Source: Candidatus Zipacnadia bacterium
GTDB lineage: Bacteria > Armatimonadota > Zipacnadia > Zipacnadales > UBA5352
Direction: 5' to 3'
Length of the DNA stretch: 35,028 bases
Assembly (NCBI GenBank): GCA_029820045.1
Contig: JALGVE010000011.1
Location: 1-35,028, forward strand
Shown: positions 15,393-24,259 of the stretch, piece after piece
Numbering within the stretch: the stretch's first letter is position 1
Layout of the letters: every line of letters begins with the position of its first letter
Position numbers and translations under genes: made by a program
Notes under the pieces: generated by a model
The model's input: the letters and a program-made list of their open reading frames with translations, nothing else
Databases searched by the model: none
What the model was told of the DNA's origin: nothing

Positions 15393-16785
15393 CTTGCGAC
15401 TCCTTTCTCATGCCCTCGTTCTCCGCACCGTACTCGGCGATTGCCTCTTTGACCCTCTCTCTCATCTTCCTGCTCAGTGCTTGCTGCGATTCCTGGTCGG
15501 CCTCATCAACGAGCACATAGACGCATAGGCGGTCACGCACAGCGAGCGGGATGCGATGGCGAAACAGGTCAGAGACGTCGTCATAGGCCTTTCTCTGGCC
15601 ACCCTCGGCCACCACGGTGATCTCCTCAGGATCTACGCCCGGCTCGTTGCCCCGGATGGTCTTCCCTGGCAAGAAATCGACAAATACCGAGGCTGATCGA
15701 AGGGAACATCTGTTTGCTATTTCGCCTTCGAGGTCGGCGAATCCTTCGCGCCTTTGGTATTTCTTGTGCACTATCTCGGCGAAGAACTCATCGCCACATT
15801 CGTCTAATGGCTCCCTAAACACTTCTTTCGCTAACCGTCGGTCGCGCAGTCTGGCCATTAACTGCTTCCCCGGCCCGTCTGGACCCGCGAGTATCAGTCG
15901 TGTGAGTTCGTAGTCGTCGCACTCCAGATAGCGTTGGAGGTATGCGGTATCCTGCGGTCTGTATTCGTACAGACGCCGTGCCTCTTTGTTGCCGTCTTCA
16001 ATGCTGAGGAGAATCGCCCGCTGGAGCATCGCGTCGGCGATCCTGCGTACGCGATGTCGGTACACCTGGCCCCTCATGTTGTGCAGGGCGATGATGTACT
16101 GGTCAACTGCCGGTACGTCTTCCTCAGCGACCGCCAAGTAGGACTGCACTCCATCCGGGTCGTCCACCGGGCGAAAAGACTGCATCAAGCGCTGCAAGTC
16201 ATAGACGCCATACTGGACGCCCGCGTAGTGGCTATCTCGGAGCAGATAGTCCAGCTTGTCAGCGTCTAGAGGCCCCGACACGATGTCGCGGCGTATGTTT
16301 CGCATCTTGCCGCTGTTCGGCTGCTCACCGGGCACGCCCATCAGTATGCCCTCGATGCCCTCTACGTCGCTAGCGGTCAGTGTGCGCTCCCCCTCAAACA
16401 GCGTTCCGCGGATGATCTCCATGCCTATTGCTTCATGTACCTCCTCTATGCCTCGTTCCCGGGCCACCGCTCGGTTCACTTGAGCCAGAACGTATTCGGA
16501 CACATGTGAAAAGGGACCATGTCCAACGTCATGTAGAAGGGCGGCCAGACGTAGCGATCTCAGCTCGTCTTCCCTGAGATCCAATCGCTCGCCTATGCAA
16601 GCGGCGACGTGACGTACTCCCAGTGAGTGGTCAAACCTCGTGTGCGTCGCACCTGGATAGACCAGATAGGCCATCGCAAGTTGGTGTACTCGCCGCAGCC
16701 TTTGGAACACTTGAGTGTCCACGATCTCGGCCTCGTCGTCGTGCAACTCTATGAAACCGTGAACTGGATCCCGTATTTCGATCAC
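15364..16785 (-). CDS. HD-domain phosphohydrolase (YwfO / dNTPase-like)
   Basis: A 473-residue protein opening with EIRDPVHGFIEL, a start shared by the YwfO and SAMHD1-like branch of HD hydrolases. Metal ligands are visible: His53 in HTRFDHS, His85-Asp86 in LLHDVGHGPFSH, and a distal Asp in GPLDADKLDYLLRDSHYAG (Asp174 or Asp176). Relatives remove triphosphate from deoxynucleoside triphosphates, so control of the dNTP pool is the likely activity. Residues after about 370 are an unplaced C-terminal region. Translation starts at a GTG (16783-16785) directly against the TGA of the GH106-like gene, with AGGTGA just upstream, so it is coupled to that gene. Two sampled 60-base lines inside it have 61 G+C of 120, against 41 of 60 in a sampled line of the neighbouring hydrolase gene, suggesting separate ancestry. 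Confidence 0.88.
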   Translation of the reverse strand: MIEIRDPVHGFIELHDDEAEIVDTQVFQRLRRVHQLAMAYLVYPGATHTRFDHSLGVRHVAACIGERLDLREDELRSLRLAALLHDVGHGPFSHVSEYVLAQVNRAVARERGIEEVHEAIGMEIIRGTLFEGERTLTASDVEGIEGILMGVPGEQPNSGKMRNIRRDIVSGPLDADKLDYLLRDSHYAGVQYGVYDLQRLMQSFRPVDDPDGVQSYLAVAEEDVPAVDQYIIALHNMRGQVYRHRVRRIADAMLQRAILLSIEDGNKEARRLYEYRPQDTAYLQRYLECDDYELTRLILAGPDGPGKQLMARLRDRRLAKEVFREPLDECGDEFFAEIVHKKYQRREGFADLEGEIANRCSLRSASVFVDFLPGKTIRGNEPGVDPEEITVVAEGGQRKAYDDVSDLFRHRIPLAVRDRLCVYVLVDEADQESQQALSRKMRERVKEAIAEYGAENEGMRKESQDDSAANRKP

Positions 16786-19700
16786 TCATATCACCTGGAC
16801 TAGCGGGAAGCTCACTTCCTTGCGCGGGACGATACTCACCGGGCTCAGGATCCCGGACGGCTTCGGCTCATGCACAAGCAGGTTCTGCAGCGAGTTCGCC
16901 ACCCGAAGCTCGATCTCGTTGGTCGGGCCGGAGATAACATCCGTTATCTCAACCGACCAGGGCTCCCAGGCTCTGACGCCACATGACTTCCCATTAACGA
17001 GCACCTCGAACATGTCGCCGGGCTGATCCATCTCCAGGAACAGGCGGCACTTGCGCAGGCCGGCGGACAGTTGCACCGTCTGCCGATAGATGCCGATCCC
17101 TGAGTAGAAGGGGTAGCCCTGCTTATCCCAGCCGCGGGTGCGGATCGTGCCCGGCTCCGGGCCGATGCGCGGGGTGCGCCCGCCGCCGGTGACGGCGAAA
17201 CGACCGGCAATGATGACCGGGTGCCCGAGGTTCGGTGTCTCGTAGAGCTGCCCGGCGGTGCGTATTTCCACCTCGTTCTTGCCCTCAACCAGCAGGCCTT
17301 CGAGCGACGCCTCGTAGATGTAATGATCGAGGTACTCTCCCGGCGTCAGACCTTGCGCGCCGCCCGTGCCCCGTGCGCCTGAGGCGCGGGCCAGCGGCTC
17401 ACCGTTCACCAGAACCTGGAAGTTCACGACGCTGCTGCGCTTCCAGACCTTCTCGACCGCCAGGCCGTCCAGCAGCAGGCGGGCGTCCTCGGGCACCAGG
17501 TCGGCGTTGAAGGTCGCAGTGTACACGTGCTCATTCGCATCAGCGTCAGTGTTGACGACGCGATAGTTCATCTCGTACTGCCAGCTTGTCAGTGGCAACG
17601 CATTCGGCTTCTCGGTCTCGAACTTCCACTCGTCCTCGAGCACGAGGGTCTCGGGCATTGCCCGCACCGAGGCTCGCACGCGCCGCGGACTGTCATCGTG
17701 CGAGCCGATGGTCACGGAGTAGGCGCCCGCCTCGGACGCCAACCCCACGGCCTGCCGCTCACTGACGCTCTCGATGGGCAGGTCAGCCGCGATGAGGGGA
17801 GTTGAAGGGCAGGCGGCCTCCGGATCAATGCTGAGCAAGGTCGCGCCGGCAGGCTCCAGGTGAAGGGGAATGACGGTGTGCCCCACCTCGCCGCGCGCCA
17901 CGGTGACCCGCGAGATCTCACCGGTCTCCGCGTCCCAGCGGCTTACCTCGCCGGCAAGCGGCACAGTCACAGTGAAGTCGTAGGCGGCCTCGCGCGAGGT
18001 GTTCTGCAGCAGCAGGAAGTGCTGGCCCTCGCGCTCGTAGTGCAGGTGAACGATGTCTCCGATGAGCTTGCCCTCCGCGTCGCTGATCCTCACGTCAGGC
18101 TCGATGGCGGAGAGCAGCGCCTCTGCGAAGGCCTCGATCACGTCGTCATCGTTGCCCTCGTTGGGATACCCTACCAGCGCGCCGCCGCGCCAGCCAGGCG
18201 CCAACTCGCCGCCGACCACGGGCTCACTTGCGCCGGCCACGGTCTTGCTAAGCTCATACTCCTCGCCGAAGATGGACTCGAAGGTGCCGGCGATGGCTGG
18301 GTCCTCCCCCTGCTCGATGGACTTGCTCGGCAGCTCGCCGATGGCGATGATGCGACCGCCGTTGTCCACGAACTCACGGAGGGCCTCAGCAGTCTTACGC
18401 GAAACTGTAGTGCAGGCGGGCATTGCCAGGACCTTGAAGCGCTCGACGATCTCGTCGCTGTCGGGGAGCCTGACCCCGATGGTCCCATCGGAGAGGTCGG
18501 CCCGCTGGAGCATCTCCTCCGAGACGTAGTCGAAGTCGCAGTTGGCCTTGATGAGCAGTCTCCCGAGCCGGGTGAAGCTGCGGCGAAGCTGCTCCGCCTT
18601 GTCGTTGCTCTCGGGGTCCATCTCGGCCCACATGGACTTGACCGGGTAGAAGTGAGCCACATCGGCGATGTGCTTGCCGTCGCGGAAGACCGCCGACAGC
18701 CGCCCGACATAATCCGCGAGCGTGTCGTAGTACGGCCAGAAGGGCGACTGATAGAACTCACCCGGCGGGCACTCCCACTTGCGGAAGCCCTGGATCGAGT
18801 AGTAGAAGGCGTGCGGCTCAAGCTGGTTGATGCCCAGCCCGATGGCCCAGTCGCTCATCCACTTGAGGTTGCGCAGGTCAATCGCCCACTGGCCGCCCAG
18901 GCCGAAGCATTCGCACCCGGCAATGCGCTTGCCTAGCAGGTGCGCAGCGGAGGACGCGAGCTTGCACGCCGCGAGGACGTTATACACCTCGTCGCCGACG
19001 GGCCAGGTGACCTCGCGCAGATAGTCGCAGCCGCCCCAGTGCATCCACTGCGCGCCGCGGAAGAAGTCGCCCTGCTGGCGCGCGTGATTGATGAGCTCGC
19101 CCTCGCAGTTCACGTGCCCTATCGTGTTGAGCCGCCGCGCGTCGCAGTAGTCGTGAATCTGCTTGAAGTAGGCATGGGCATAGACGTCAGTCACAGTGTC
19201 GTAGAAGTCGCAGCGTATCTTGGCCGTCAGCGGGCCCATGTCGCGGTAGAGGGCGGGCATGGCCGTAACTAGGTCGTAGCTCTTGCGCCACTCGAACTCG
19301 GCGGGGAGGCGACCGGTCCATGCCACGGTATCGGCCGCATTGAAGTTCATGCTGGGCTCGTCGGTGAAGATGCCATCCACAGTGCCGCCGAAATCCTCCT
19401 CGAACCGTTCGGCGTAGACCTCGTGGGTGGTTTCTATGAAGCGCCTCACCGCATCGGGGTTCAGCGTGTCCAGGTAGGAGCCGAAGAAGGTGCCGACGTG
19501 CCAGCGGCGCGAGATGACGTAGACGCGCCAGGTTCCCGCGTCTGGCCGCCAGTCCAGTACGACAGGCGCCCTCGCCTGTCCATCCCCTCCCGCGCGCACA
19601 TACTGCTTCAGATTGACCGCTGATTCGGGGAACCCCTGCGGCTCCCCCTCCTCCAGCGGCACCGCGACCACGCCGATAACCTCGTCGCCGATCTGCAGCT

Positions 19701-20088
19701 CCCGCTGCCGGGGGCTGCGGCGGTCGAGGTCGAACTCCTCGCTGAGGAAGGCGCCCGACATACGGTATTCGGGGTGGCCCTCGAAGGTCTTAGCGTCGGC
19801 CGGGCCCGAGGGCCAGTTGTTCTCGTCGTAAAGGTAGGCTTTCATGCCGAGCTGCTTGCCCTCGTCAATAGCGGCGGCGATGTTGCCCAGGAAGTCTTCG
19901 GACATGTACTCGGTTATCAGCCCGTGGCGGGCGTGCATGATGAAGCCGCCGACGCCGTGCCTGTGCATCTCGCGCACCTGCCACCGGGTTTCCTCCTCGG
20001 TCAGCTCGTGGTTGAGGAACCAGAACGGCGCGAACCTGAACTCATTGCCGGGCTCGGCAAATTCTCGACGAATCGAGTCGCGTGCCAT
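16786..20088 (-). CDS. GH106-like large glycoside hydrolase
   Basis: An 1100-residue protein. The first part is a barrel with FAPFWFLNHELTEEETRWQVREMH (about 19-42), YDENNWPSG (87-95), DGIFTDEPSMN (238-248) and GHVNCEGE (324-331). This layout is typical of GH106 (alpha-L-rhamnosidase) and related unclassified hydrolases, with Asp/Glu in TDEP and in NCEGE as likely active-site acids. Next come a Rossmann-like beta-galactosidase trimerisation-type region (about 480-640) and beta-sandwich domains, ending in a jelly-roll sugar-binding domain (about 960-1090; FLEMDQPGDMFEVLVNGKSCG). There is no signal peptide, so it may act in the cytoplasm. A family C hairpin element lies in frame and encodes GQARAPV at about 170-176. 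The gene heads a run that continues into the HD and YwgA-like genes. The cleaved sugar is inferred only from the family. Confidence 0.85.
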   Translation of the reverse strand: MARDSIRREFAEPGNEFRFAPFWFLNHELTEEETRWQVREMHRHGVGGFIMHARHGLITEYMSEDFLGNIAAAIDEGKQLGMKAYLYDENNWPSGPADAKTFEGHPEYRMSGAFLSEEFDLDRRSPRQRELQIGDEVIGVVAVPLEEGEPQGFPESAVNLKQYVRAGGDGQARAPVVLDWRPDAGTWRVYVISRRWHVGTFFGSYLDTLNPDAVRRFIETTHEVYAERFEEDFGGTVDGIFTDEPSMNFNAADTVAWTGRLPAEFEWRKSYDLVTAMPALYRDMGPLTAKIRCDFYDTVTDVYAHAYFKQIHDYCDARRLNTIGHVNCEGELINHARQQGDFFRGAQWMHWGGCDYLREVTWPVGDEVYNVLAACKLASSAAHLLGKRIAGCECFGLGGQWAIDLRNLKWMSDWAIGLGINQLEPHAFYYSIQGFRKWECPPGEFYQSPFWPYYDTLADYVGRLSAVFRDGKHIADVAHFYPVKSMWAEMDPESNDKAEQLRRSFTRLGRLLIKANCDFDYVSEEMLQRADLSDGTIGVRLPDSDEIVERFKVLAMPACTTVSRKTAEALREFVDNGGRIIAIGELPSKSIEQGEDPAIAGTFESIFGEEYELSKTVAGASEPVVGGELAPGWRGGALVGYPNEGNDDDVIEAFAEALLSAIEPDVRISDAEGKLIGDIVHLHYEREGQHFLLLQNTSREAAYDFTVTVPLAGEVSRWDAETGEISRVTVARGEVGHTVIPLHLEPAGATLLSIDPEAACPSTPLIAADLPIESVSERQAVGLASEAGAYSVTIGSHDDSPRRVRASVRAMPETLVLEDEWKFETEKPNALPLTSWQYEMNYRVVNTDADANEHVYTATFNADLVPEDARLLLDGLAVEKVWKRSSVVNFQVLVNGEPLARASGARGTGGAQGLTPGEYLDHYIYEASLEGLLVEGKNEVEIRTAGQLYETPNLGHPVIIAGRFAVTGGGRTPRIGPEPGTIRTRGWDKQGYPFYSGIGIYRQTVQLSAGLRKCRLFLEMDQPGDMFEVLVNGKSCGVRAWEPWSVEITDVISGPTNEIELRVANSLQNLLVHEPKPSGILSPVSIVPRKEVSFPLVQVI
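19561..19580. repeat. Family C hairpin inside a coding sequence
   Basis: GACAGGCG, loop CCCT, CGCCTGTC: identical in its 20 bases to the core of the intergenic element at 914-935. It falls in frame in the GH106-like gene and encodes about seven residues (GQARAPV) in a loop between two strands. Confidence 0.85.
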
Positions 20089-20124
20089 TGTTCAACGCTC
20101 CCTCTTGTCTGCCATGCCGGTGGG

Positions 20125-20478
20125 GCAGACATTCTTGTCGGGCTGCCGTACACTTCCCCCTGCGTCAACGACCGGCGACAGGAATGTCGCCGCCCCTGGA
20201 TGTCGCCGCCCCTGTACTATGTCTCACGGGGCCCGACACTCCTCCCCCCCTCAGGGGGCCCGACATTCTTGTCGGGCTGCCGTACACTTCCCCCTGCGCC
20301 AACAACCCGCGACAGGAATGTCGCCGCCCCTGGATGTCACCGCCCCTATACTAGGCCTCAGGGGGCCCGACATTCCTCCCTCACCAGGGGGCCCGACATT
20401 CTTGTCGGGGTGCCGTACACTTCCCCCTGCGCCAACAACCGGCGACAGGAATGTCGCCGCCCCTAGATGTCGCCCCCC
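20125..20478. repeat. Tandem triplet of about 133-bp units carrying family A hairpins
   Basis: Units repeat at 20128, 20262 and 20395 (periods 134 and 133). Each has CCCGACA-TTCT-TGTCGGG (the first copy imperfect), the spacer TGCCGTACACTTCCCCCTGCG, and GGCGACA-GGAA-TGTCGCC (one base differs in the middle unit). They fill 20089-20517, between the GH106-like start and the small lipoprotein stop. Hairpin cores are those of the 982-1227 array, but the spacers differ. Open frames here translate only the repeat. Confidence 0.9.
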
Positions 20479-20517
20479 CAAATAATGCCGCCTCTGTCTC
20501 TGCCAGCCAATCACTCC

Positions 20518-20964
20518 CTATCCCTCAACTACTTCGATGACCTTCCAGAGACCCTCGACCTGGATCAGCCGCATGGTGATGGTCTGCACGCCGACTGTGA
20601 GGGGCACACTCGCGTGGTCGCCCTGAATCTCTGGCGAGCCGACCTGGACCTCACCGGACATCATCCCACCGAGGGCCTTGAGTTGCTCGACGCGGGCCTC
20701 CTCCAGCTTGCCGATAATCAGGTTGCGCTGGCTCTGCCCCAAGCTGTCCCAGTCGGGGTTCGCCTGGCGAGCCCCGGCCTCGTAGTCGTAGCCTGCGGCA
20801 ACCGTCTTGTAGTCGCCCGCCTTCATCGCCTCGACGAAGGCCTCAGCGGTAGCCTTGGGGCTCCCGGCGGCGATGGTCTTAGGGCCGCCACAGCCCAGGG
20901 GCGCGATCACCAGGTAGGCCACTGCTGCAATCGCGAACGCAGTCACTAGTGCGCTCCCGCGCAT
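20518..20964 (-). CDS. Small lipoprotein, NTF2/DUF4878-like
   Basis: A 148-residue protein with a hydrophobic N-terminal segment ending APLGCGG, a non-ideal lipobox with Cys as the likely lipid-bearing residue. The rest, ATAEAFVEAMKAGDYKTVAAGYDY followed by strands ending LIQVEGLWKVIEVVEG, has the alpha/beta pattern of the NTF2-like DUF4878 group, small envelope proteins without known activity. The ATG at 20962-20964 is preferred to one two codons earlier because GAGGAGGG then lies six to seven bases upstream instead of touching the start. It follows the methyltransferase stop by 12 bases and is probably in the same transcript. Confidence 0.75.
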   Translation of the reverse strand: MRGSALVTAFAIAAVAYLVIAPLGCGGPKTIAAGSPKATAEAFVEAMKAGDYKTVAAGYDYEAGARQANPDWDSLGQSQRNLIIGKLEEARVEQLKALGGMMSGEVQVGSPEIQGDHASVPLTVGVQTITMRLIQVEGLWKVIEVVEG

Positions 20965-20976
20965 TGCCATCCCTCC

Positions 20977-21783
20977 TCACTGCTTGCGAGCGACGTAGTA
21001 CACACGGTTGCTCAGGTGCGAGGGTGGGTGGAAGCTGTACGCGTCGTACACACCAAGGGTGGTCAGGCCGGCTGCCTCCAGCATCTCGCGCACCTCGTCC
21101 TCCTCGTAGGCGCGCTCATAGTGAGTTTCGCTGAACTCGGCCTTTTCGCCTTCCCCGCGCCATCGAAACCACATCTCCACCCGGCAGAGCTTGCGCTGCT
21201 CGTCCCAGTGCGCTTCCCAGCGGTACAGCAGCGGCTCGCCGCTGCGCAGGTTGTCCTGGGTAAAGAGGCCGATGCGCAGGGCGCGGGTAGTATTGAGGTC
21301 AAAGATCAGCAGGCCGCCGGGACGTAGCGCATGCGCCACGCCCTGAAAGCAGCTTGCCAGACCCTCGGGTTCAGTGAGGTAGTTAAGACTGTCGTAGAGC
21401 GACACGACGAGGTCGAGGGAGGCCTCCCTGAGCCCCAGGCTGCAAGCGTCCATGACCGCTGCCGGCAGAGGCGGGCGGCGCTCGGCGCAGCGGCGCACCA
21501 TGCCCTCGGCGAGGTCAACTCCCACTACCTTGTAGCCACGGCGAAGCATCTCTCCGCCGACGGCGCCGGTGCCACAACACAGGTCAAGCACGTCGCGGGG
21601 GCGAGCGTCGAACCGTTCGAGCAATCTCTCGACGTAGTCCACCCAGCGTTGGTAAGGGACCGTCGCCATCAGGGCGTCGTAGTAGCGCGCGACATCGCTG
21701 AAGGCGTCCTTGCCAACCTCGGTGGGAGTCTCCTCGATGGCCCCGCGCGGTGGCCGCCGCCGGAAGAGGTCGCGCAAGCTCAT
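20977..21783 (-). CDS. Class I SAM-dependent methyltransferase
   Basis: A 268-residue protein. The SAM-binding motif I is VLDLCCGTGAVGGEML (about 64-79), followed by KVVGVDLAEGMVRRC with the acidic end of strand 2, MDACSLGL, and the motif IV region LDLVVSLYDSLNYL (about 123-136). ALRPGGLLIFDLN (about 151-163) is the usual motif after it. The C-terminal HYERAYEEDEVREMLEAAGLTTLGVYDAYS is common in small-molecule methyltransferases. The substrate is unknown. The upstream ribosome site is weak (GGGGCGAG). It lies between the barrel-like membrane protein (gap about 320 bases) and the small lipoprotein. Confidence 0.88.
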   Translation of the reverse strand: MSLRDLFRRRPPRGAIEETPTEVGKDAFSDVARYYDALMATVPYQRWVDYVERLLERFDARPRDVLDLCCGTGAVGGEMLRRGYKVVGVDLAEGMVRRCAERRPPLPAAVMDACSLGLREASLDLVVSLYDSLNYLTEPEGLASCFQGVAHALRPGGLLIFDLNTTRALRIGLFTQDNLRSGEPLLYRWEAHWDEQRKLCRVEMWFRWRGEGEKAEFSETHYERAYEEDEVREMLEAAGLTTLGVYDAYSFHPPSHLSNRVYYVARKQ

Positions 21784-22102
21784 TGCGTCAGCTCGCCCCG
21801 CCCTCTAGGTCGCGAAGCGGCGGGTGCTCGGCGGCGAGACAGCACGGAGGCGCCGAAGTCCCGCCCATCGGGCGGGATCGGCCCGCGTTTGCCGCCGGGT
21901 GGCAGTCCAACGTTACCCTTGGGCAAGCCGGCGTGCAGCGGTTCTGCGCGGGCCCCGCTCGTGCGTTCCTGCTCGCGCAGGGGCGCGCCCAGGCGCACCC
22001 CCGGGCCCTTGCGGACGCGAGCGACGTCACTGCCGACCAAGTCATCTGCATTTGTTGAAGCCAAGGACGCCACCTGTCCCACCATCAAGGATGCCCGCGG
22101 AT
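21784..22102. other. Gene-free gap with a hairpin
   Basis: No gene is supported here. CCCGCCC-ATC-GGGCGGG (21860-21876) is a perfect 7-bp hairpin, and the surrounding text (AGTCCCGCCCATCGGG, GCCGGCGTGCAGCGG) has the look of another dispersed element. It lies downstream of the 706-residue protein and may contribute to termination. Confidence 0.4.
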
Positions 22103-24223
22103 TCACGTCCCCACGATGTACTTCATCACCACGATCTGGCGGGGAAGCTCCGGGCGCACGCCCTCGCCGTAGTCACCCTGCTTCCAGGTGACACGCACCG
22201 CGATCATGAAACGGTTCGCGCGCGCCGAGTCCGCCTGCGAGATCCGCACCTGAAGCGGGACCTCCAGCTTCTGGCCCCGCCCGATGCCACGCACCAGCGT
22301 GTACGGCTCGCCGCTAGCCGCGTCCTCCTTCAGGTTGAGCGGCACCACCCATGGCGTGTCACACACGGCGACGCGGATACCCCTCACTTCCTTGTTGACG
22401 ATGTTCTCGATGTTGACTCTAACGGTGAAGGTGGAAGCGACCATCTGCCGGTCCGGCGCATCGAGCGTCACGCGCAGCGGATAGACCCTCCAGGTGTCGC
22501 GGACCCTGCTGAAGGCGGCCGCCCCGGCAAGCGCCCACTCCCTCCCGCTATAAGGGCCGCGATTATACGGAGCCGCGGCGCGGTTGATGTCGTGCCAGAA
22601 GGCTCCCACTGTCCCCTTGTCCTTGGTATAGTGTAGATGCGCCGTGACGATGCGATCGTACAGCTCGGCGGGTGCGGGCGGATTACGCGTCTCCTGGTGC
22701 CAGTGGTCATCCACCTGGTCGCCGACGATGAGGTTCACCTGATCCTTGCGTAGGTACTCATGCCAGTCCTTAACCATCTTGTCGAAATGCGCGCGGTTGG
22801 GGACCTGGTAGAGCATCGGCGCAAGCATCGTGATACCAGCGTCCGCGAACATCAGCGGGTCCTGCCCATGCTGCCTACCGTGCCACCAGGAGAGCATGAA
22901 GACCCACGTGGGCTTGTTTATGCCGCTCTTTTCGATGATGCGGCGAACGATGTCAGCGTCGAGGTGTGCGCGCCACCAGTTCCACTGATCGTAGAAGTAC
23001 GGGGCACTCTGCCACTCCTCCTCCACCTTGATGGCGACGTAACGCTGCTTGCGGTTCAAGCTCCAGTTCTGCCAGCCCTCGGGCAGCTCAAGCGGCATCT
23101 CCTCGGTGAAGCGCTTGACCATCTCGTAGCCGCCGCGATCCGAACGCATGTAGTCGAGGCCGACCATGTCCACGTTGGGTTGCTCCTGCATCTGGCGGAA
23201 GAAGTCGGCGAGCGCCTCGACCCGACGGTCGTCTAGCAGAGAGATAAAGTCCTTCCGAGTGCCAGCGCCAGTGCTGCGGGAGATGTCGAGGGCGTATTCG
23301 TACGGGGGCTTTTGGCTGCTCCTCCGAGGATAGGTCGCATAGGCCGCCGCCCAGGTCCCGAACTTGATCCCTCGGCGGTGCGCTTCGGCGGCTAGTAAGG
23401 GGATGGCCTCCAGGTTGACAGCCTTGAAGGGATGCTCAATAGTGAGCTTTCCCCCGCTGGCGTCGGTCACCGCGCCGCGGAACCACAGGGCGTCGCCGCC
23501 CACGTACTCCACCCAGTCAAAGAGCTTGCGCCAATCGCCGGTGCTGCCGTCAGGCCCCGAGAAACGCTCCCTGAAGTCGAACTCCCAGGTGACGGCGCAC
23601 AGCCCCGGCTCCAGCTTCGGTCGCTTGCGCGCGTTAACCTTGAAGGGCCGGCTGGCGATGCAGAAGGCCGGGCCCTCAGGTTCGGCCGGCTTCTCCTCCT
23701 TGCCGCGCCGCTTGCGCGCTTCCGGCGTCTCCCAGTTCCACCGAGCGGGGTCAATCTCCATGCGGGCCTCGAACTTGTACTCCCCCGGCTGGGCGTTCCA
23801 CGGGATCGGCCAGCGCGCGCGCCACAGTCCCTGCGCGTGGTCGTAGCGAAGCTGCACCTCTTTCACATTGCCGACGGTAGTAACGACCTCGCCGCCGTGC
23901 TTAACCACAACCTCCGGCTTGGGCCTGGTCTGCGGCTTACCCTGCGCGTCAACGACCCTTATGCTGAAAGGCACGAGGCGGTAGCGGTAGTACCAACTGC
24001 GGGTGGTTTCGAGCTGCAGGGGAAAGGCAACCGCGGCCGCGGCCGGCTGTTCGCCACGAGAGCGAAACAAGCGACCGATGGCGCCGCGAAAGGCCAGGAT
24101 GACGATAATAAGGGACACTATGACCATCAGCAGGCAGCAGCACATGGACCTGCGCTGCGCCTGCGCGCGACGGCGCTGGATGGCGGGTGAGCGAGTGCTG
24201 ATGCGGGTCGGTTGATGGGACAT
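22103..24223 (-). CDS. Membrane-anchored protein with putative TIM-barrel domain
   Basis: A 706-residue protein of unknown function. A basic cytoplasmic N-terminus precedes one membrane helix (about 29-46), so the rest lies outside the cytoplasm. Residues about 70-200 form a beta-sandwich resembling a carbohydrate-interaction domain (VPFSIRVVDAQGKP, PGEYKFEARMEID). Residues about 205-590 look like an alpha/beta barrel: DALWFRGAVTD, IPLLAAEAHRRGIKFGTWAAAY, VDMVGLDYMRSDRGGYEM, WVFMLSWWHGRQHG, and INLIVGDQVDDHW-like strand ends (LIVGDQVDDHW at about 510). This fits putative glycoside hydrolases that degrade surface sugars. The last 110 residues are another beta domain. A catalytic pair cannot be named with confidence. 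It follows the deacetylase by 36 bases in the same direction. Confidence 0.7.
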   Translation of the reverse strand: MSHQPTRISTRSPAIQRRRAQAQRRSMCCCLLMVIVSLIIVILAFRGAIGRLFRSRGEQPAAAAVAFPLQLETTRSWYYRYRLVPFSIRVVDAQGKPQTRPKPEVVVKHGGEVVTTVGNVKEVQLRYDHAQGLWRARWPIPWNAQPGEYKFEARMEIDPARWNWETPEARKRRGKEEKPAEPEGPAFCIASRPFKVNARKRPKLEPGLCAVTWEFDFRERFSGPDGSTGDWRKLFDWVEYVGGDALWFRGAVTDASGGKLTIEHPFKAVNLEAIPLLAAEAHRRGIKFGTWAAAYATYPRRSSQKPPYEYALDISRSTGAGTRKDFISLLDDRRVEALADFFRQMQEQPNVDMVGLDYMRSDRGGYEMVKRFTEEMPLELPEGWQNWSLNRKQRYVAIKVEEEWQSAPYFYDQWNWWRAHLDADIVRRIIEKSGINKPTWVFMLSWWHGRQHGQDPLMFADAGITMLAPMLYQVPNRAHFDKMVKDWHEYLRKDQVNLIVGDQVDDHWHQETRNPPAPAELYDRIVTAHLHYTKDKGTVGAFWHDINRAAAPYNRGPYSGREWALAGAAAFSRVRDTWRVYPLRVTLDAPDRQMVASTFTVRVNIENIVNKEVRGIRVAVCDTPWVVPLNLKEDAASGEPYTLVRGIGRGQKLEVPLQVRISQADSARANRFMIAVRVTWKQGDYGEGVRPELPRQIVVMKYIVGT

Positions 24224-24259
24224 CGCTCGGCTCCGCGCCCGGCAAAGAGGGCCGCCTGT

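Noticed and set aside
20082-20485. Several plus-strand open frames rich in Gly, Pro and Arg.
   Set aside because: They only translate the tandem hairpin repeat.
21780-22106. A 108-residue minus-strand open frame.
   Set aside because: Composition is that of translated dispersed repeat, there is no ribosome site, and it overlaps both neighbouring genes' ends.
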